A stretch of DNA of 64,000 nt from an uncultured Ardenticatenia bacterium. Its GTDB lineage: Bacteria; Chloroflexota; Anaerolineae; 4572-78; NAK82. The stretch's first letter is position 1. Each line of letters starts with the position of its first letter. Positions 26,790 through 35,243 of the stretch are shown in pieces. The stretch is from the NCBI GenBank assembly GCA_937127125.1, contig CAKZLO010000033.1, forward strand, positions 1 to 64,000, read 5' to 3'. The notes below the pieces were generated by a model that saw only the letters and a program-made list of their open reading frames with translations, was not told the DNA's origin and did no database searches. Made by a program: the position numbers and the translations under genes.

Positions 26790-29134
26790 CGAGCGATTGC
26801 CTCAACCAGGACGTTTCCTAATGCGATCACATCTTTGTCTGTGTCGGCGAGTCTCAACCGCTCTCCGCTGACCGGGTTGACCACACCGACTATGAGGCGG
26901 TAGCTGTCCGCCGCCGTAGCAGGCGGCAAAACGAGTGCCCGACGATCGTGTATCACTTCATCCACTTTCCACGTGGTGGTGGGAACGTATCCTCCCACTG
27001 GCGGCCCATCATACTGTGCCACGGGAAGGCCATCTCTGCCCAGCAGCTGCACGAAGATGTTATAATCGGCATCCGGGGGCTTCAGAGCACGCCAGTGCAT
27101 TTCTATGGGCATCGCTTCACCGGCCACAACGGAGACCGGTACGCGCACCGCATCCAGCTGGAACATACCTCCCAAGGCAAGCTGTACCGTGATGGTCAAC
27201 GGGGGAGTCGCGGTCGCATAACGCACCAGGCGTGCGTCCTCGATCCATTCGTCGCTCGCCTTGAATGTATGGCGCGCCAGCCACCATTCCACCGGGTTAT
27301 CTGCGGCGGCCGGCGGGCAGCCGACGGTGACCAGCCAGACGTTGCGTCCCGCCACTGCTTGCTGCAACAGTGGCATAGCGGTCTCCGCCAGGGGTGTGCT
27401 CTGGCGCGCCATGCCGATCAACGGGATGCGCGCTTTGAAGCGGTTCATCGCCATGTGGTAATGATAGGGTGCCACGGTAATGATGGACTCATCAGGGTGT
27501 GCCTGCGCTGCGGCCTGTTCCAGTGCTGCCACGTACGATGGAACTTGCCTTCCGCCAAACTGCCGATCGGTCACGTAATAGCGACTCAACAATCCCAGTG
27601 GGATGAGCAATGTGGCAATGCTGGCGATCACCAAGCTGCTCCGCGACCAACGTCCCAGCCAGGCACTTACCATATACCCTGCTGCGATGACCAGCAACAG
27701 CAGGCTCAATCCCAGCGCACGTCTGTCCAATCCCCATGGTTGCCACCAGGCTATATCCGAGTTTTCCAGTGACCATGCGCGCAGCTGCCCCAGTGGTTGT
27801 GCGTAACGGAAGTCCACCAGGGCTGCTGTACGTTCTAGGAAAAACTCCCCGCCGAACCTGGCTTGTAGCTCGCTCAGATAGACCCATGGGTTGATCGCCA
27901 CGCCCAGCAGCTGAATAGCTAGCGAGAGGGCTGCCAACACACCCAGGAGTATAGTCACGATCAGATTGCGCTGACATGCGCGCTCGACGAGTGGCGCCAG
28001 GCAAATGCTCAACAGAGGCACCAGCGGGACCAGGAAACGTGATCCCCAGCTTAGACCTTCACCCGAGCTCCACGTGGCGAAGAGGAGCAAGGTGATTCCA
28101 CTGATGCCTGCCACCAGCAGCACAGCCCCCCGATGCCGTGGCCACAGCCAGATCATCCCAGGCAAGCTGAGAAGCAGCACAGGCGAATAGACGAACAACC
28201 CGCGTAATGGGCTGAACAGCAGCTTGTATAGCCCTGTCAGAATGTCGGGCGAAAAGATGGTGAGATCGTAGCCTGTCTGCAGCGGATCACCACTGCGCAA
28301 TACGTTGTAGATGAGCAACAACACCACAGGAGGCATCATGCCACCCAAGAAGTGCAACAGCGGCAGCAGACGGTGGAACGACCTTTGCACCTGTCCCGTG
28401 AGACGATCGTGAGCGAGCGCACCATCTCGCACAGCTATACCGATCAAGTACAGTGCCCAGACAGGCGCCACAAAAAGGTTATTGACGCGTGTGGTCACGG
28501 CCAGCCCTGCCAAGAAGCCGGCTGATCTCGCTGACCAGATCTCCCTCCCGCTGCGTACCCGCAGCACCAGGAGGGTTGTGCCGAGCAGCAGGAGGCCGCT
28601 CAGGGGTTCGCTGAACAGGTACTTGCTGTACACCCAAGCAATGGTCGCGGTGCCAAAGACGCCGGCAGTGATGAGCGCTACCTTGCGATCAAATGCAAGC
28701 CACCGAACGGTCGTGAACACCAGGCCCCCTGTGCCGGCAGTGACCAGTGCATTGATCAGCGAGGCAGTCTGGAGCATTCCAATGCCAGGGGTGAGCAGGC
28801 CCAAGCCGTACAGCGGTGCCATCACCAGAGAGAACAGCGGCCCCTTTTTTGAGTAAACGTGTCCGTCGATGCCGAAAAAGCCCTGTGCCTCGCGCTGAGA
28901 AGTTGTCCACTGCGTCCAGGCGATCTGATCGGTATGCAGCTGGCCGAATTTGACCAGGTTCTCGGTCACAGCGAACATTGAGACCTCATCCACCGAGTGA
29001 AATCCACCCCGGTAGGAGAGCATGTATAAGGCGAAGAGGCAGAGGCTGAGGCCGAAGGCCAAAACGAGGTCACGACCGGCAGAGCCTTCTGATCGCGTAG
29101 CTGCCGGATGTGCATCAAAATGGGATACGCTCAT
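26786..29134 (-). CDS. GT39/PMT-like membrane glycosyltransferase, first gene of the glycan operon
   Basis: 782 residues. The first outer loop has GGFHSVDEVSMFAVTENLV with the D-E motif, then SKKGPLFSLVMAPLYGLG, typical of a PMT_2 subgroup. About twelve hydrophobic segments run to residue 540. One C-terminal module at about 655-757 (DYNIFVQLLGRDG, YVPTTTW, VGVVNPVSGERL). The ATG at 29134 lies 8 nt after a consensus -10 box and has no ribosome site, so translation probably starts on a leaderless mRNA. All eight following genes are packed with overlaps or short gaps and are probably co-transcribed from here. Confidence 0.85.
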   Translation of the reverse strand: MSVSHFDAHPAATRSEGSAGRDLVLAFGLSLCLFALYMLSYRGGFHSVDEVSMFAVTENLVKFGQLHTDQIAWTQWTTSQREAQGFFGIDGHVYSKKGPLFSLVMAPLYGLGLLTPGIGMLQTASLINALVTAGTGGLVFTTVRWLAFDRKVALITAGVFGTATIAWVYSKYLFSEPLSGLLLLGTTLLVLRVRSGREIWSARSAGFLAGLAVTTRVNNLFVAPVWALYLIGIAVRDGALAHDRLTGQVQRSFHRLLPLLHFLGGMMPPVVLLLIYNVLRSGDPLQTGYDLTIFSPDILTGLYKLLFSPLRGLFVYSPVLLLSLPGMIWLWPRHRGAVLLVAGISGITLLLFATWSSGEGLSWGSRFLVPLVPLLSICLAPLVERACQRNLIVTILLGVLAALSLAIQLLGVAINPWVYLSELQARFGGEFFLERTAALVDFRYAQPLGQLRAWSLENSDIAWWQPWGLDRRALGLSLLLLVIAAGYMVSAWLGRWSRSSLVIASIATLLIPLGLLSRYYVTDRQFGGRQVPSYVAALEQAAAQAHPDESIITVAPYHYHMAMNRFKARIPLIGMARQSTPLAETAMPLLQQAVAGRNVWLVTVGCPPAAADNPVEWWLARHTFKASDEWIEDARLVRYATATPPLTITVQLALGGMFQLDAVRVPVSVVAGEAMPIEMHWRALKPPDADYNIFVQLLGRDGLPVAQYDGPPVGGYVPTTTWKVDEVIHDRRALVLPPATAADSYRLIVGVVNPVSGERLRLADTDKDVIALGNVLVEAIAR

Positions 29135-29142
29135 CTTGGGGC

Positions 29143-29171
29143 ATCATACTGAGGAGACTGTGTTTTGTCAA
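29143..29171 (-). promoter_or_regulatory. Sigma-70 promoter of the nine-gene glycan operon; leaderless
   Basis: On the minus strand TTGACA (29171-29166), 17 bp, TATGAT (29148-29143). Eight nt separate the -10 box from the ATG at 29134, so the transcript is expected to start at or within two nt of the start codon. This is the same design as the sensor-kinase promoter at 2074-2102. Confidence 0.8.
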
Positions 29172-29250
29172 AGCATTTGGACGAGAACTTTTCAAAGTCC
29201 TAACGGGAGGTGAATTAAGAAAAAGGGAAGCAGGGGTACATTGGCAGTTT

Positions 29251-29281
29251 CCACCGCTACACACCAGAAACATAGCGGTGG
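29251..29281 (-). repeat. Perfect 9-bp inverted repeat between NYN gene and glycan operon
   Basis: CCACCGCTA (29251-29259) and TAGCGGTGG (29273-29281) flank a 13-nt loop. It lies about 90 bp after the end of the NYN gene and about 80 bp upstream of the glycan-operon promoter. No T run follows on either strand, so it may be a factor-dependent terminator or a protein-binding site. Confidence 0.4.
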
Positions 29282-29372
29282 GGAGGATCGCAGGCCGGTC
29301 AGCATCTTGTTAGGCGAATGCGATGCGCTGTGCCTGATTCTAGAGCGCAGCGCGCTGTTGTTCCGATGGAGA

Positions 29373-29996
29373 CTAGCGCCAAGAATCAGGTCGCCGTAGC
29401 ACGTATCCGTCGGGCTTAATCACCTCATCAGGAAAGATACTCTTTGACAGGACATTACGGCCTATGTAAATGTAGGCGTCAGCTTCTCGCTTGAGAGCAC
29501 TGGAAGTCCTGCGTGGCGGGAAGGCCACCACGACACGTTTCCGGGGGAACAGGTTCCGTATAGAATGCAACAGACCAACCAGGTCGCTGTCTCCGGATAC
29601 GAGAAATGCTACGTCGAAGGAGTCCTTGAAGGCATCTGTCATCAATTCGACTGCGATGTTGACATCGGTCATCTTCTCGTGGTGGGTCTCATATTGGTGT
29701 CCGCACGAGTGGCAGGTGACAGTATCGGAGATGAAATGACCATAGAAGATCTTGAGGTCAGTGAGAGTACCCAACGCTTCCAGATACACTTGTTGGCGTC
29801 TACGCTTATCGTCAGGTCGTTTCACAATCGAAGTGAAGTATTTGACACACACGAGCACCTGCGAAGGTTTGAGCAGATGCTGAATCATCCTTTGGAGATT
29901 AAGCCAATAGAACCGTTTCCACCCTTTTTCGCGCAGGCCATAATAGAGATTATATCCGTCGATGTAGGCGACGACTCGTTCCATGGGGTTGTCCAT
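29373..29996 (-). CDS. NYN-domain (LabA/DUF88-like) PIN-fold protein, probable RNase
   Basis: 207 residues. NYN domains are PIN-like nuclease folds that bind a metal through conserved aspartates and are thought to cut RNA. Visible: VVAYIDGYNLYYGL (Asp13, Asn16), the KMTDVNIAVELMTDAF segment with the second Asp, and FLVSGDSDLVGLL with two more. A CHSCGHQYETHH element (about residue 97) just before the second Asp looks like a zinc knuckle, as in some LabA relatives. The start is the ATG at 29996; Met5 (29984) is a possible alternative. It is a single-gene unit with an unusual hairpin-rich leader and consensus promoter. Substrate unknown. Confidence 0.9.
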   Translation of the reverse strand: MDNPMERVVAYIDGYNLYYGLREKGWKRFYWLNLQRMIQHLLKPSQVLVCVKYFTSIVKRPDDKRRRQQVYLEALGTLTDLKIFYGHFISDTVTCHSCGHQYETHHEKMTDVNIAVELMTDAFKDSFDVAFLVSGDSDLVGLLHSIRNLFPRKRVVVAFPPRRTSSALKREADAYIYIGRNVLSKSIFPDEVIKPDGYVLRRPDSWR

Positions 29997-30011
29997 CTTT
30001 CTTAAAAAAGG

Positions 30012-30059
30012 GACAACCCGCCTTGCGGCGGGTGTCAGGCCGGAGATGCTATCTCCGGC
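30012..30059 (-). promoter_or_regulatory. Two tandem hairpins in the NYN leader, second terminator-like
   Basis: In minus-strand order the predicted 5' UTR contains GCCGGAGAT-AGC-ATCTCCGGC (30059-30039), then GACA-CCCGCC, loop GCAA, GGCGGG-T-TGTC (30036-30012, one bulge), followed by CCCTTTTTT (30011-30003). The second hairpin with its U tract resembles an intrinsic terminator only about 7 nt before the start codon, suggesting transcription attenuation or RNA-level autoregulation of the nuclease. Confidence 0.55.
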
Positions 30060-30071
30060 GGGGCCACCACT

Positions 30072-30099
30072 ATTATATCACATCCCCTATCTCTGTCAA
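30072..30099 (-). promoter_or_regulatory. Consensus sigma-70 promoter of the NYN gene
   Basis: Minus-strand TTGACA (30099-30094), 16 bp, TATAAT (30077-30072), both perfect. The predicted start near 30065 gives a leader of about 70 nt holding both hairpins. Confidence 0.85.
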
Positions 30100-30369
30100 G
30101 GGGCGAAACCTTGGGTGGTTATTACCCACCTGTCTAGCCCGTCTGGAAAAGGAGTGATGGGCTACGAGCATCGGGGTGGTTGCAGTGACGAAAAGGACGT
30201 GGATACCTGCTGACAAGACGCAGAGATCCTCGCGACTGAAAGCAGCAGACGGGACATGCAAATTGGATTGTGCGTAGTGGTGGCAGTTGACACGAACTAA
30301 ACGGGTTGTGGAAGCAACATCTTGTGGTAGAGGGTGATGCGGTGGCTTGCTCCCCTGACAAAGATGGCA

Positions 30370-30398
30370 TTGCCTCTCGCAGCAGTTTATCCTATAAT
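30370..30398 (+). promoter_or_regulatory. Promoter of the 30441 gene
   Basis: TTGCCT (30370-30375), 17 bp, perfect TATAAT (30393-30398). Transcription should begin near 30405, which rules out the in-frame start at 30306 and supports the ATG at 30441. The stretch 30100-30369 between the two divergent promoters shows nothing else that I can support. Confidence 0.65.
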
Positions 30399-30440
30399 GT
30401 GAATCAATCCATATATTGTGGCAGCTGGAAACATCCGGCA

Positions 30441-31163
30441 ATGTGGAATAATCTAGATGCCTGGCGGGAGATCCTGGCGCGTGTGCTGGAGGGCTTCGTC
30501 GTACAGTACGATGTGATGCCCAGCTGGCTGATCAATCCAGACACTAACCGTCGCCTCAAGTTGGACATGGTCTATCCTGAAATCGGCCTCGCCATTCGCT
30601 TCCGAGGTTTACAGGCAGGACGCCCCCGACGTTTGAGCTTGGAGGAAGAATACCAACAGCAGCAACGCGAACAAGCGCGCACCCAGCTGTGTCAGCAACA
30701 TGGCATCCGATTAGTGCAGATCGATGTGTGGGTCGGCGAGCCGGCGTCCATAATCCAGGAGTTGCGCGCCGCCCTCAGCGATGCCACCCGGCGCATCGCT
30801 CAGAGCTACAGTGCACATCAACGCAAGGCTGCTCTGATCGAGCGCATCAGCGCAGCGCGCAGCCGGCTCGAAGAGATCAGCCGTCGTGTGCGCCGTCCGC
30901 AGGAATTGCAGGTGTATGCAGAGTTGTGGCACGACCGCCAATTCATTGCTGGCGCAGCAACGCAGGAAGATCAGCCTGTCGAGCACATTGAGTATCAGTA
31001 CACGACGGGCATGGCAGTGCACCATGCTGACTTTGGCAACGGCTACGTCGTGAGCGTTCGAGAGGACGTCGCTGGCCGCTTGGTGACAGTGATGTTCGAG
31101 GATGGCATACAGCGCACGTTTGCGGTCCACTTAGTGGCCAAGAAGATGTGCCCGCGCCCTTAA
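30441..31163 (+). CDS. Uncharacterised protein with PD-(D/E)XK-like N-half and PcrA-tail-like C-terminus
   Basis: 240 residues from ATG 30441 (MWNNLDAWREILARVLEGF). The N-half (about 20-110) has LKLDMVYPEIGLAIRFRG followed by a basic helix and C-x-x-H-G-I-R-L-V-Q-I. This resembles restriction-endonuclease-fold proteins (D, then E-x-K on the next strand), but the expected E-x-K is AIRF, so catalysis is doubtful. The middle is helical (about 115-170). The C-terminus (about 187-235, VHHADFGNGYVVSV and VTVMFEDGIQRTFAV) resembles the Tudor-like tail of PcrA/UvrD helicases, which contacts RNA polymerase. Both assignments are by eye. It converges with the 31215 gene and is divergent from the NYN gene. 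Confidence 0.7.
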   Translation: MWNNLDAWREILARVLEGFVVQYDVMPSWLINPDTNRRLKLDMVYPEIGLAIRFRGLQAGRPRRLSLEEEYQQQQREQARTQLCQQHGIRLVQIDVWVGEPASIIQELRAALSDATRRIAQSYSAHQRKAALIERISAARSRLEEISRRVRRPQELQVYAELWHDRQFIAGAATQEDQPVEHIEYQYTTGMAVHHADFGNGYVVSVREDVAGRLVTVMFEDGIQRTFAVHLVAKKMCPRP

Positions 31164-31214
31164 GTTGCCCTATATATAATCCCGAACGAGGCTGGCGCTG
31201 CCCTGATGGCAGAT

Positions 31215-32063
31215 CTATCGCTGGGCAGCGCGTGAACGGTATACCTCGTCCATTGCGAGGCTCAATTCCTGCAGTTGGTGCACCTGCTCGCTGATCTCTG
31301 CCCGCAGCTCCTCATCACGGCCACGTTCTGTCGCTTGCAAATCGATCGCCTGCAGCTGGGCATAAATAGTACCCAGCATGGCCAGCGTGCTCTCCAGCTG
31401 CAATCTGGCCTTCTCCATGGTATCTCGCAACTGGACCAGCTGGCTCCATTGCCGTTCTGTGTCGGCGATGGTCTTTTCCAATGTGGCACGTACGGCAGGA
31501 TTGTTCTCTTGGGCCAGCCGCCGCTTGAAGTCCCCTATGGCCTGTGGTACTGCCTCCATATCTTGTTGGATGACGCGATCCAATTCATAGGCATCAAGCT
31601 TGGACGCCAGGCGATAGATTGCCTCAATCCACTCATCCACCGGTTCAACGGCGCGTGCCAGGCGCTCGCGCAGGATGCCGACGCGAGCGTTTAATACGGC
31701 CTGAGTCAGCAGATCGCGGTAGCCGAGCGCTTTGTCCATCTGAGTGCGCAATTTGGGCGAGCGCAACCGTCCCGGATTGCAGCTCTCTCGCAGCACGGCG
31801 GCCACTGCACGCGCGTTATCCTGCTCGTCCGTCAGACTGCTGACGAAAAGAGCCAGCCAAGCTATGATGCCTGCTCCCAATACGATCCACATCGGCAACC
31901 ACGAAAATATCTCCAGCCACGCCGCCAGCCCTAGGCCGGCTGTGCTGATCAATATCAAAGCAATCACCACAGCGCTCTCCCAACGCATCACCGCGTTGAG
32001 CAAGATGGCACGCCGGGCCCGTCGCTTTAAATCTGTTTTGAAATCCTGGCTGGTGTTATCCAT
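31215..32063 (-). CDS. Two-TM coiled-coil protein of the PspA/SBP/vWA cluster
   Basis: ATG 32063 (MDNTSQDFKTDLKRRARR) is preferred over a TTG start 33 bp upstream. 282 residues: a basic N-terminus, two adjacent membrane helices (about 32-50 and 57-76) with a very short outer loop, then about 200 residues of charged helix likely to form a cytoplasmic coiled coil (KTIADTERQWSQLVQLRDTMEKARLQLE is part). Last gene of the minus-strand cluster, 67 bp after the SBP-vWA gene. It has no recognised family; topology suggests a membrane-anchored helical partner of PspA or of the vWA protein. A 9-bp inverted repeat (31195-31203 / 31223-31231) sits at its 3' end without a T tract. Confidence 0.8.
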   Translation of the reverse strand: MDNTSQDFKTDLKRRARRAILLNAVMRWESAVVIALILISTAGLGLAAWLEIFSWLPMWIVLGAGIIAWLALFVSSLTDEQDNARAVAAVLRESCNPGRLRSPKLRTQMDKALGYRDLLTQAVLNARVGILRERLARAVEPVDEWIEAIYRLASKLDAYELDRVIQQDMEAVPQAIGDFKRRLAQENNPAVRATLEKTIADTERQWSQLVQLRDTMEKARLQLESTLAMLGTIYAQLQAIDLQATERGRDEELRAEISEQVHQLQELSLAMDEVYRSRAAQR

Positions 32064-32130
32064 ATCTGCTGCCGTTACGCGCACAGGCTGCCACAACGTG
32101 AGCTGGCAATAGCTAGGGGACGGCGACGGG

Positions 32131-33849
32131 CTAGAAGTAGGTGGCCATAAGCTTGTACAGCTTGCGGATTGTCTCGAGATCGCCTACGCGCACTATGCCA
32201 CCGCTCGCCTCGGCGATGCGTTGGAGCGTTTCCATGTCAGCATCTTCACCATAGGCAATGCAGAAGATCACGATCGGCACGCCTCGAGAATTGCCGCGTC
32301 GAATCCCATCCTCCAGCTCGCTGAGCGACAGCCAGGAGTTGTTCTCCTTGCCGTCGGTCATAACTACTAAGGCGTTGATGCGTTCGCGATCGCCCAACCG
32401 CTGCAGCTGCTGGTAAGCTTCCCACACGGCATCCAGCAGAGCCGTGTTGCCATTCGCCTCCAGCTCACCGATCGCGGTGAGCAGGCGGGAGCGATTGTCA
32501 CGAATCTTGTTCAGCTCCTCCACCTGATAGACCCACGAGGAGAAGGCCACCAGACCCACCCGTTCCTCTTCGCCCTTGATCTGGTCGAGGAATGTCACCA
32601 AGGCTTCCTTCACGCGCGCCAGCTTTTCACCCTCCATGCTGCCCGACGTGTCGACAACGAGATAAACATTGGCATGGCGCTTGGTGAGCCACCACACGTC
32701 GCGCACAATTTCCACCACGGAAGGCGATGGTATCTGCAGCGTGGTCTGTGGCTGGCTGGGCTCCACACCGTTCGCCGGGTTGATCGGCGACGTGGCCGTG
32801 TTGATCGCAATGGCCAGGTTAGCAGGGCGATAGCCCGCCTTCAACACAACCTGCTGGGTCGCTTCGGATGTCAGGTGACTGCGCAAGGCTTGGTAGATCT
32901 CCCGATGTATGGGCAACAGGTTGGGCGTCTCAATGAGAGCCAGCGGGTGGTCCTCCCATAAAGTGCCTTCTGCCGGGTAGACCGCCACCAAGCGGGCGGG
33001 GCGCTGTGGCTGTCGGTTGAAGTAGACAACGAGTTGCTCCTGCACCACAAAAGCGTCCAGATAGTGTTTGCCCTCTTGCAGAGCACGTTGGATAACTGTC
33101 CACTCTCCCTCGCCGTAGAAGCGCACTGTCTTCTGGATGGCGCTCACGTAACGCACCACCGACTCGCTGCGTGCCAGGTCTGGCGTGAGGTCGCGCGTGA
33201 TCCCGGCAGCGGCGTAGAATTGCGCCAGCGTTGCCAATAGCCCGCTGGCCGAGCTGGTAGAAGGATGACTCCAACGGAAGGAAGAGTCGCGTTGCGCCCG
33301 TTCCAGAATGTCTTTCCAGCTAATCGGCCTGTCCGGCCAGCCCAGCGAGCGCGCTGTATCCTCCCACATAGCAATCACCACCGGGCTGATCGCCCAGCGC
33401 GTCACCCCCGAGGTCAGTGTGCGTGGGACACCCAGCGAATCCTGCACCGCCGCTTGTTCGGCATAACGTCGATCCAGAATATCCAGCCAGAGTGACGAAT
33501 CGGGCAGGATGGCGTGGACCTCTCCTGCCAGTGCTGCGTCTACCATGCTTTCGGCATCCATCTCCAGCAGCTGGATGCGCGTCGGCCGTCCGTCGCTCGT
33601 GGTGTGACCGGCGGCGTGAAATTGATTCACAATCTCTTCAACCAGGGCCCATTTTTCAGGGGAAACGGCCAGACGCAACGCGTCACCGCTATAGGGTAGT
33701 GGGGTCGGCTCAACCTGAGCTGCATCGGGCAGCAACGTAGCAAGAACGGACCAGCAGGAGGCACAGGCAGCAAAGAAGATCCCGCTTGCCACCAGAGCGG
33801 AAACCAACGCGCGTCCAGGGCTGACATTTTTTCGACGTGCCGGACTCAT
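32131..33849 (-). CDS. Solute-binding-like domain fused to a von Willebrand factor A domain
   Basis: 572 residues. The N-terminal hydrophobic segment (about 14-40) contains FFAAC (Cys29), a possible lipobox; it is otherwise an anchor. Residues about 55-360 form a periplasmic-binding-protein-like domain (LRLAVSPEKWALVEEIVNQF, SWKDILERAQR, VYPAEGTLWEDHPLALI). Residues about 390-570 are a vWA domain with a complete MIDAS: DTSGS at about 398-402, a Thr within NTALLDAV, and VMTDGKEN. It probably faces outward. The binding domain is visibly related to the protein encoded upstream (E-x-W near the start, F-x-x-x-G-H, G-R-x-I/T-R, M-D-x-x-x-M). Function unknown; the fusion of a ligand-binding and an adhesion-type metal domain suggests a surface sensor or assembly factor. 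Confidence 0.88.
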   Translation of the reverse strand: MSPARRKNVSPGRALVSALVASGIFFAACASCWSVLATLLPDAAQVEPTPLPYSGDALRLAVSPEKWALVEEIVNQFHAAGHTTSDGRPTRIQLLEMDAESMVDAALAGEVHAILPDSSLWLDILDRRYAEQAAVQDSLGVPRTLTSGVTRWAISPVVIAMWEDTARSLGWPDRPISWKDILERAQRDSSFRWSHPSTSSASGLLATLAQFYAAAGITRDLTPDLARSESVVRYVSAIQKTVRFYGEGEWTVIQRALQEGKHYLDAFVVQEQLVVYFNRQPQRPARLVAVYPAEGTLWEDHPLALIETPNLLPIHREIYQALRSHLTSEATQQVVLKAGYRPANLAIAINTATSPINPANGVEPSQPQTTLQIPSPSVVEIVRDVWWLTKRHANVYLVVDTSGSMEGEKLARVKEALVTFLDQIKGEEERVGLVAFSSWVYQVEELNKIRDNRSRLLTAIGELEANGNTALLDAVWEAYQQLQRLGDRERINALVVMTDGKENNSWLSLSELEDGIRRGNSRGVPIVIFCIAYGEDADMETLQRIAEASGGIVRVGDLETIRKLYKLMATYF

Positions 33850-33991
33850 TTGCCTGTCCTTTGATGAGATCAGCTATATGCCAGGTTTTCCAGTGTTCAC
33901 CACACTTATCTGGGAGCACCGAAGCAACCACCCGGAGCCTTTACTACTCCTTGCGCTTATCGGAGAACATGGTGTGCTCTGCATCGTGCGC

Positions 33992-35191
33992 TCAGCGTGC
34001 TATGTTGAGGTCGAACCAACGCAACAGTGCCAGCAACACGTCGCGATCCGGGTTGCGCATCGCCGTGGAACGCTCGACCACGGGTGTCACTCCATTCTCA
34101 CTCCAGGCCACGAAGGGACTGTCCGGCTGTTCCACCGAGATCTGCCCAAGCACAGGTCGCAGGCCGAATTTCACCGCTTCTGTCTGCATTGGGGGCGAAA
34201 GCAGATATTTCTCGAATTCCAGCGCAGCATTCTTTTCGGCCGCGCTTGTCTCCGGGCCAATCCACACGGAGAAGGGGAAGTCGAACCAGGTGACATACTT
34301 GGGATACAGGATGCGCAGCGGTTCCCATCGGTTCATGCTGCCTGCCATGTTGATAAGCAGATCGCTTTCCAACAGTTGTCCCCCGTCGCCGGCCGAGTAA
34401 CCGAACAGTGCCAGATTCTCGCCCGGATAAGCGCCCAAACTCGCATAGTCACTTACCGAGCCCATCAGCTCCTTGAGCCATTTCTGGAACTCAGGCTGTG
34501 TGATGTCTTCCACGCTGATGTTGGGTCGGTCATAGTACTCTCCCGCTGCGCTGACCATAGCAGCCAGCCCGCCGATGTTCTTGCGAGGGTGGGGCACGAT
34601 CAGTTTGAAATAGCCCCATTCTCCTTTGCCGCCGATATCTCTCCAGCCGCCAGGGGCGATCGCTGCATCATGGATGGTACGCCAGTTGATCTCACCGAAG
34701 GTTTTCTCCAGCACATCCGCCCGGCTCTTGTAAATGCCCCATGCGAACAGCGAGATGACGATCGGTCGGGCGCGATATTCCCCGTCAGTGAGGAAGACGT
34801 CACGTCCCAGCTTGGTCTTAAAGGTGGCGTTCACCAACTCCACCAGGTAGCGGCTGTCAGGGATCCACGCAGTGGGGAAGGGATCCATCTCCTCGCGTTC
34901 GTAACGTCCCATGGCGGCCAGGCCGTCCATGCCGATGACGGACACACGGATGGTGCGTCCTTCCAGCTGGTGTCCCTCTGTATTGAACTTCTTGGCAGCT
35001 TCGCTGACCCAAGGCTCCACCGACAGAGCAGCCGCGATGGTTACCTGAATGGGTTCGCTGCTCTGACGGGTGGGCACCAGGGGGCTGCCAGAAGGCGTAG
35101 CGCGCCACAGCAGCACATACGTCACCCCGACCAGGATGGCGATCAGAGCGATGCCAACAATGACAAGAAAGATGGTGCGTGTTCGGCTCAT
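33992..35191 (-). CDS. Extracellular solute-binding-like protein of the PspA cluster
   Basis: 399 residues. An N-terminal hydrophobic helix (about 7-29) follows a basic MSRTRT; there is no lipobox cysteine, so it is an uncleaved anchor or signal peptide. The rest looks like a type 2 periplasmic binding protein (VTIAAALSVEPWVSEAAKKF, GRTIRVSVIGMDGLAAMG, AWIPDSRYLVEL, AFGYS-type hinge near GENLALFGYSAGDGG). There is no ABC permease or ATPase gene nearby, so it is unlikely to serve transport; its homology to the N-half of the downstream SBP-vWA fusion suggests both bind related ligands or each other. It lies 52 bp after pspA. Confidence 0.85.
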   Translation of the reverse strand: MSRTRTIFLVIVGIALIAILVGVTYVLLWRATPSGSPLVPTRQSSEPIQVTIAAALSVEPWVSEAAKKFNTEGHQLEGRTIRVSVIGMDGLAAMGRYEREEMDPFPTAWIPDSRYLVELVNATFKTKLGRDVFLTDGEYRARPIVISLFAWGIYKSRADVLEKTFGEINWRTIHDAAIAPGGWRDIGGKGEWGYFKLIVPHPRKNIGGLAAMVSAAGEYYDRPNISVEDITQPEFQKWLKELMGSVSDYASLGAYPGENLALFGYSAGDGGQLLESDLLINMAGSMNRWEPLRILYPKYVTWFDFPFSVWIGPETSAAEKNAALEFEKYLLSPPMQTEAVKFGLRPVLGQISVEQPDSPFVAWSENGVTPVVERSTAMRNPDRDVLLALLRWFDLNIAR

Positions 35192-35243
35192 AGTCCTATG
35201 GGAGTCTCGTGGGCCGCTCCCGGGGCCCGTCTATGCGCCGCGA

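Noticed and set aside
30306-30440. 45-residue N-terminal extension of the 30441 protein
   Set aside because: A good promoter (30370-30398) lies inside this stretch, so the transcript would not contain the upstream start.
31195-31231. 9-bp inverted repeat at the convergent 30441/31215 gene ends
   Set aside because: The arms span coding sequence of the 31215 gene, the loop is 19 nt and no T tract follows, so it was not called a terminator.
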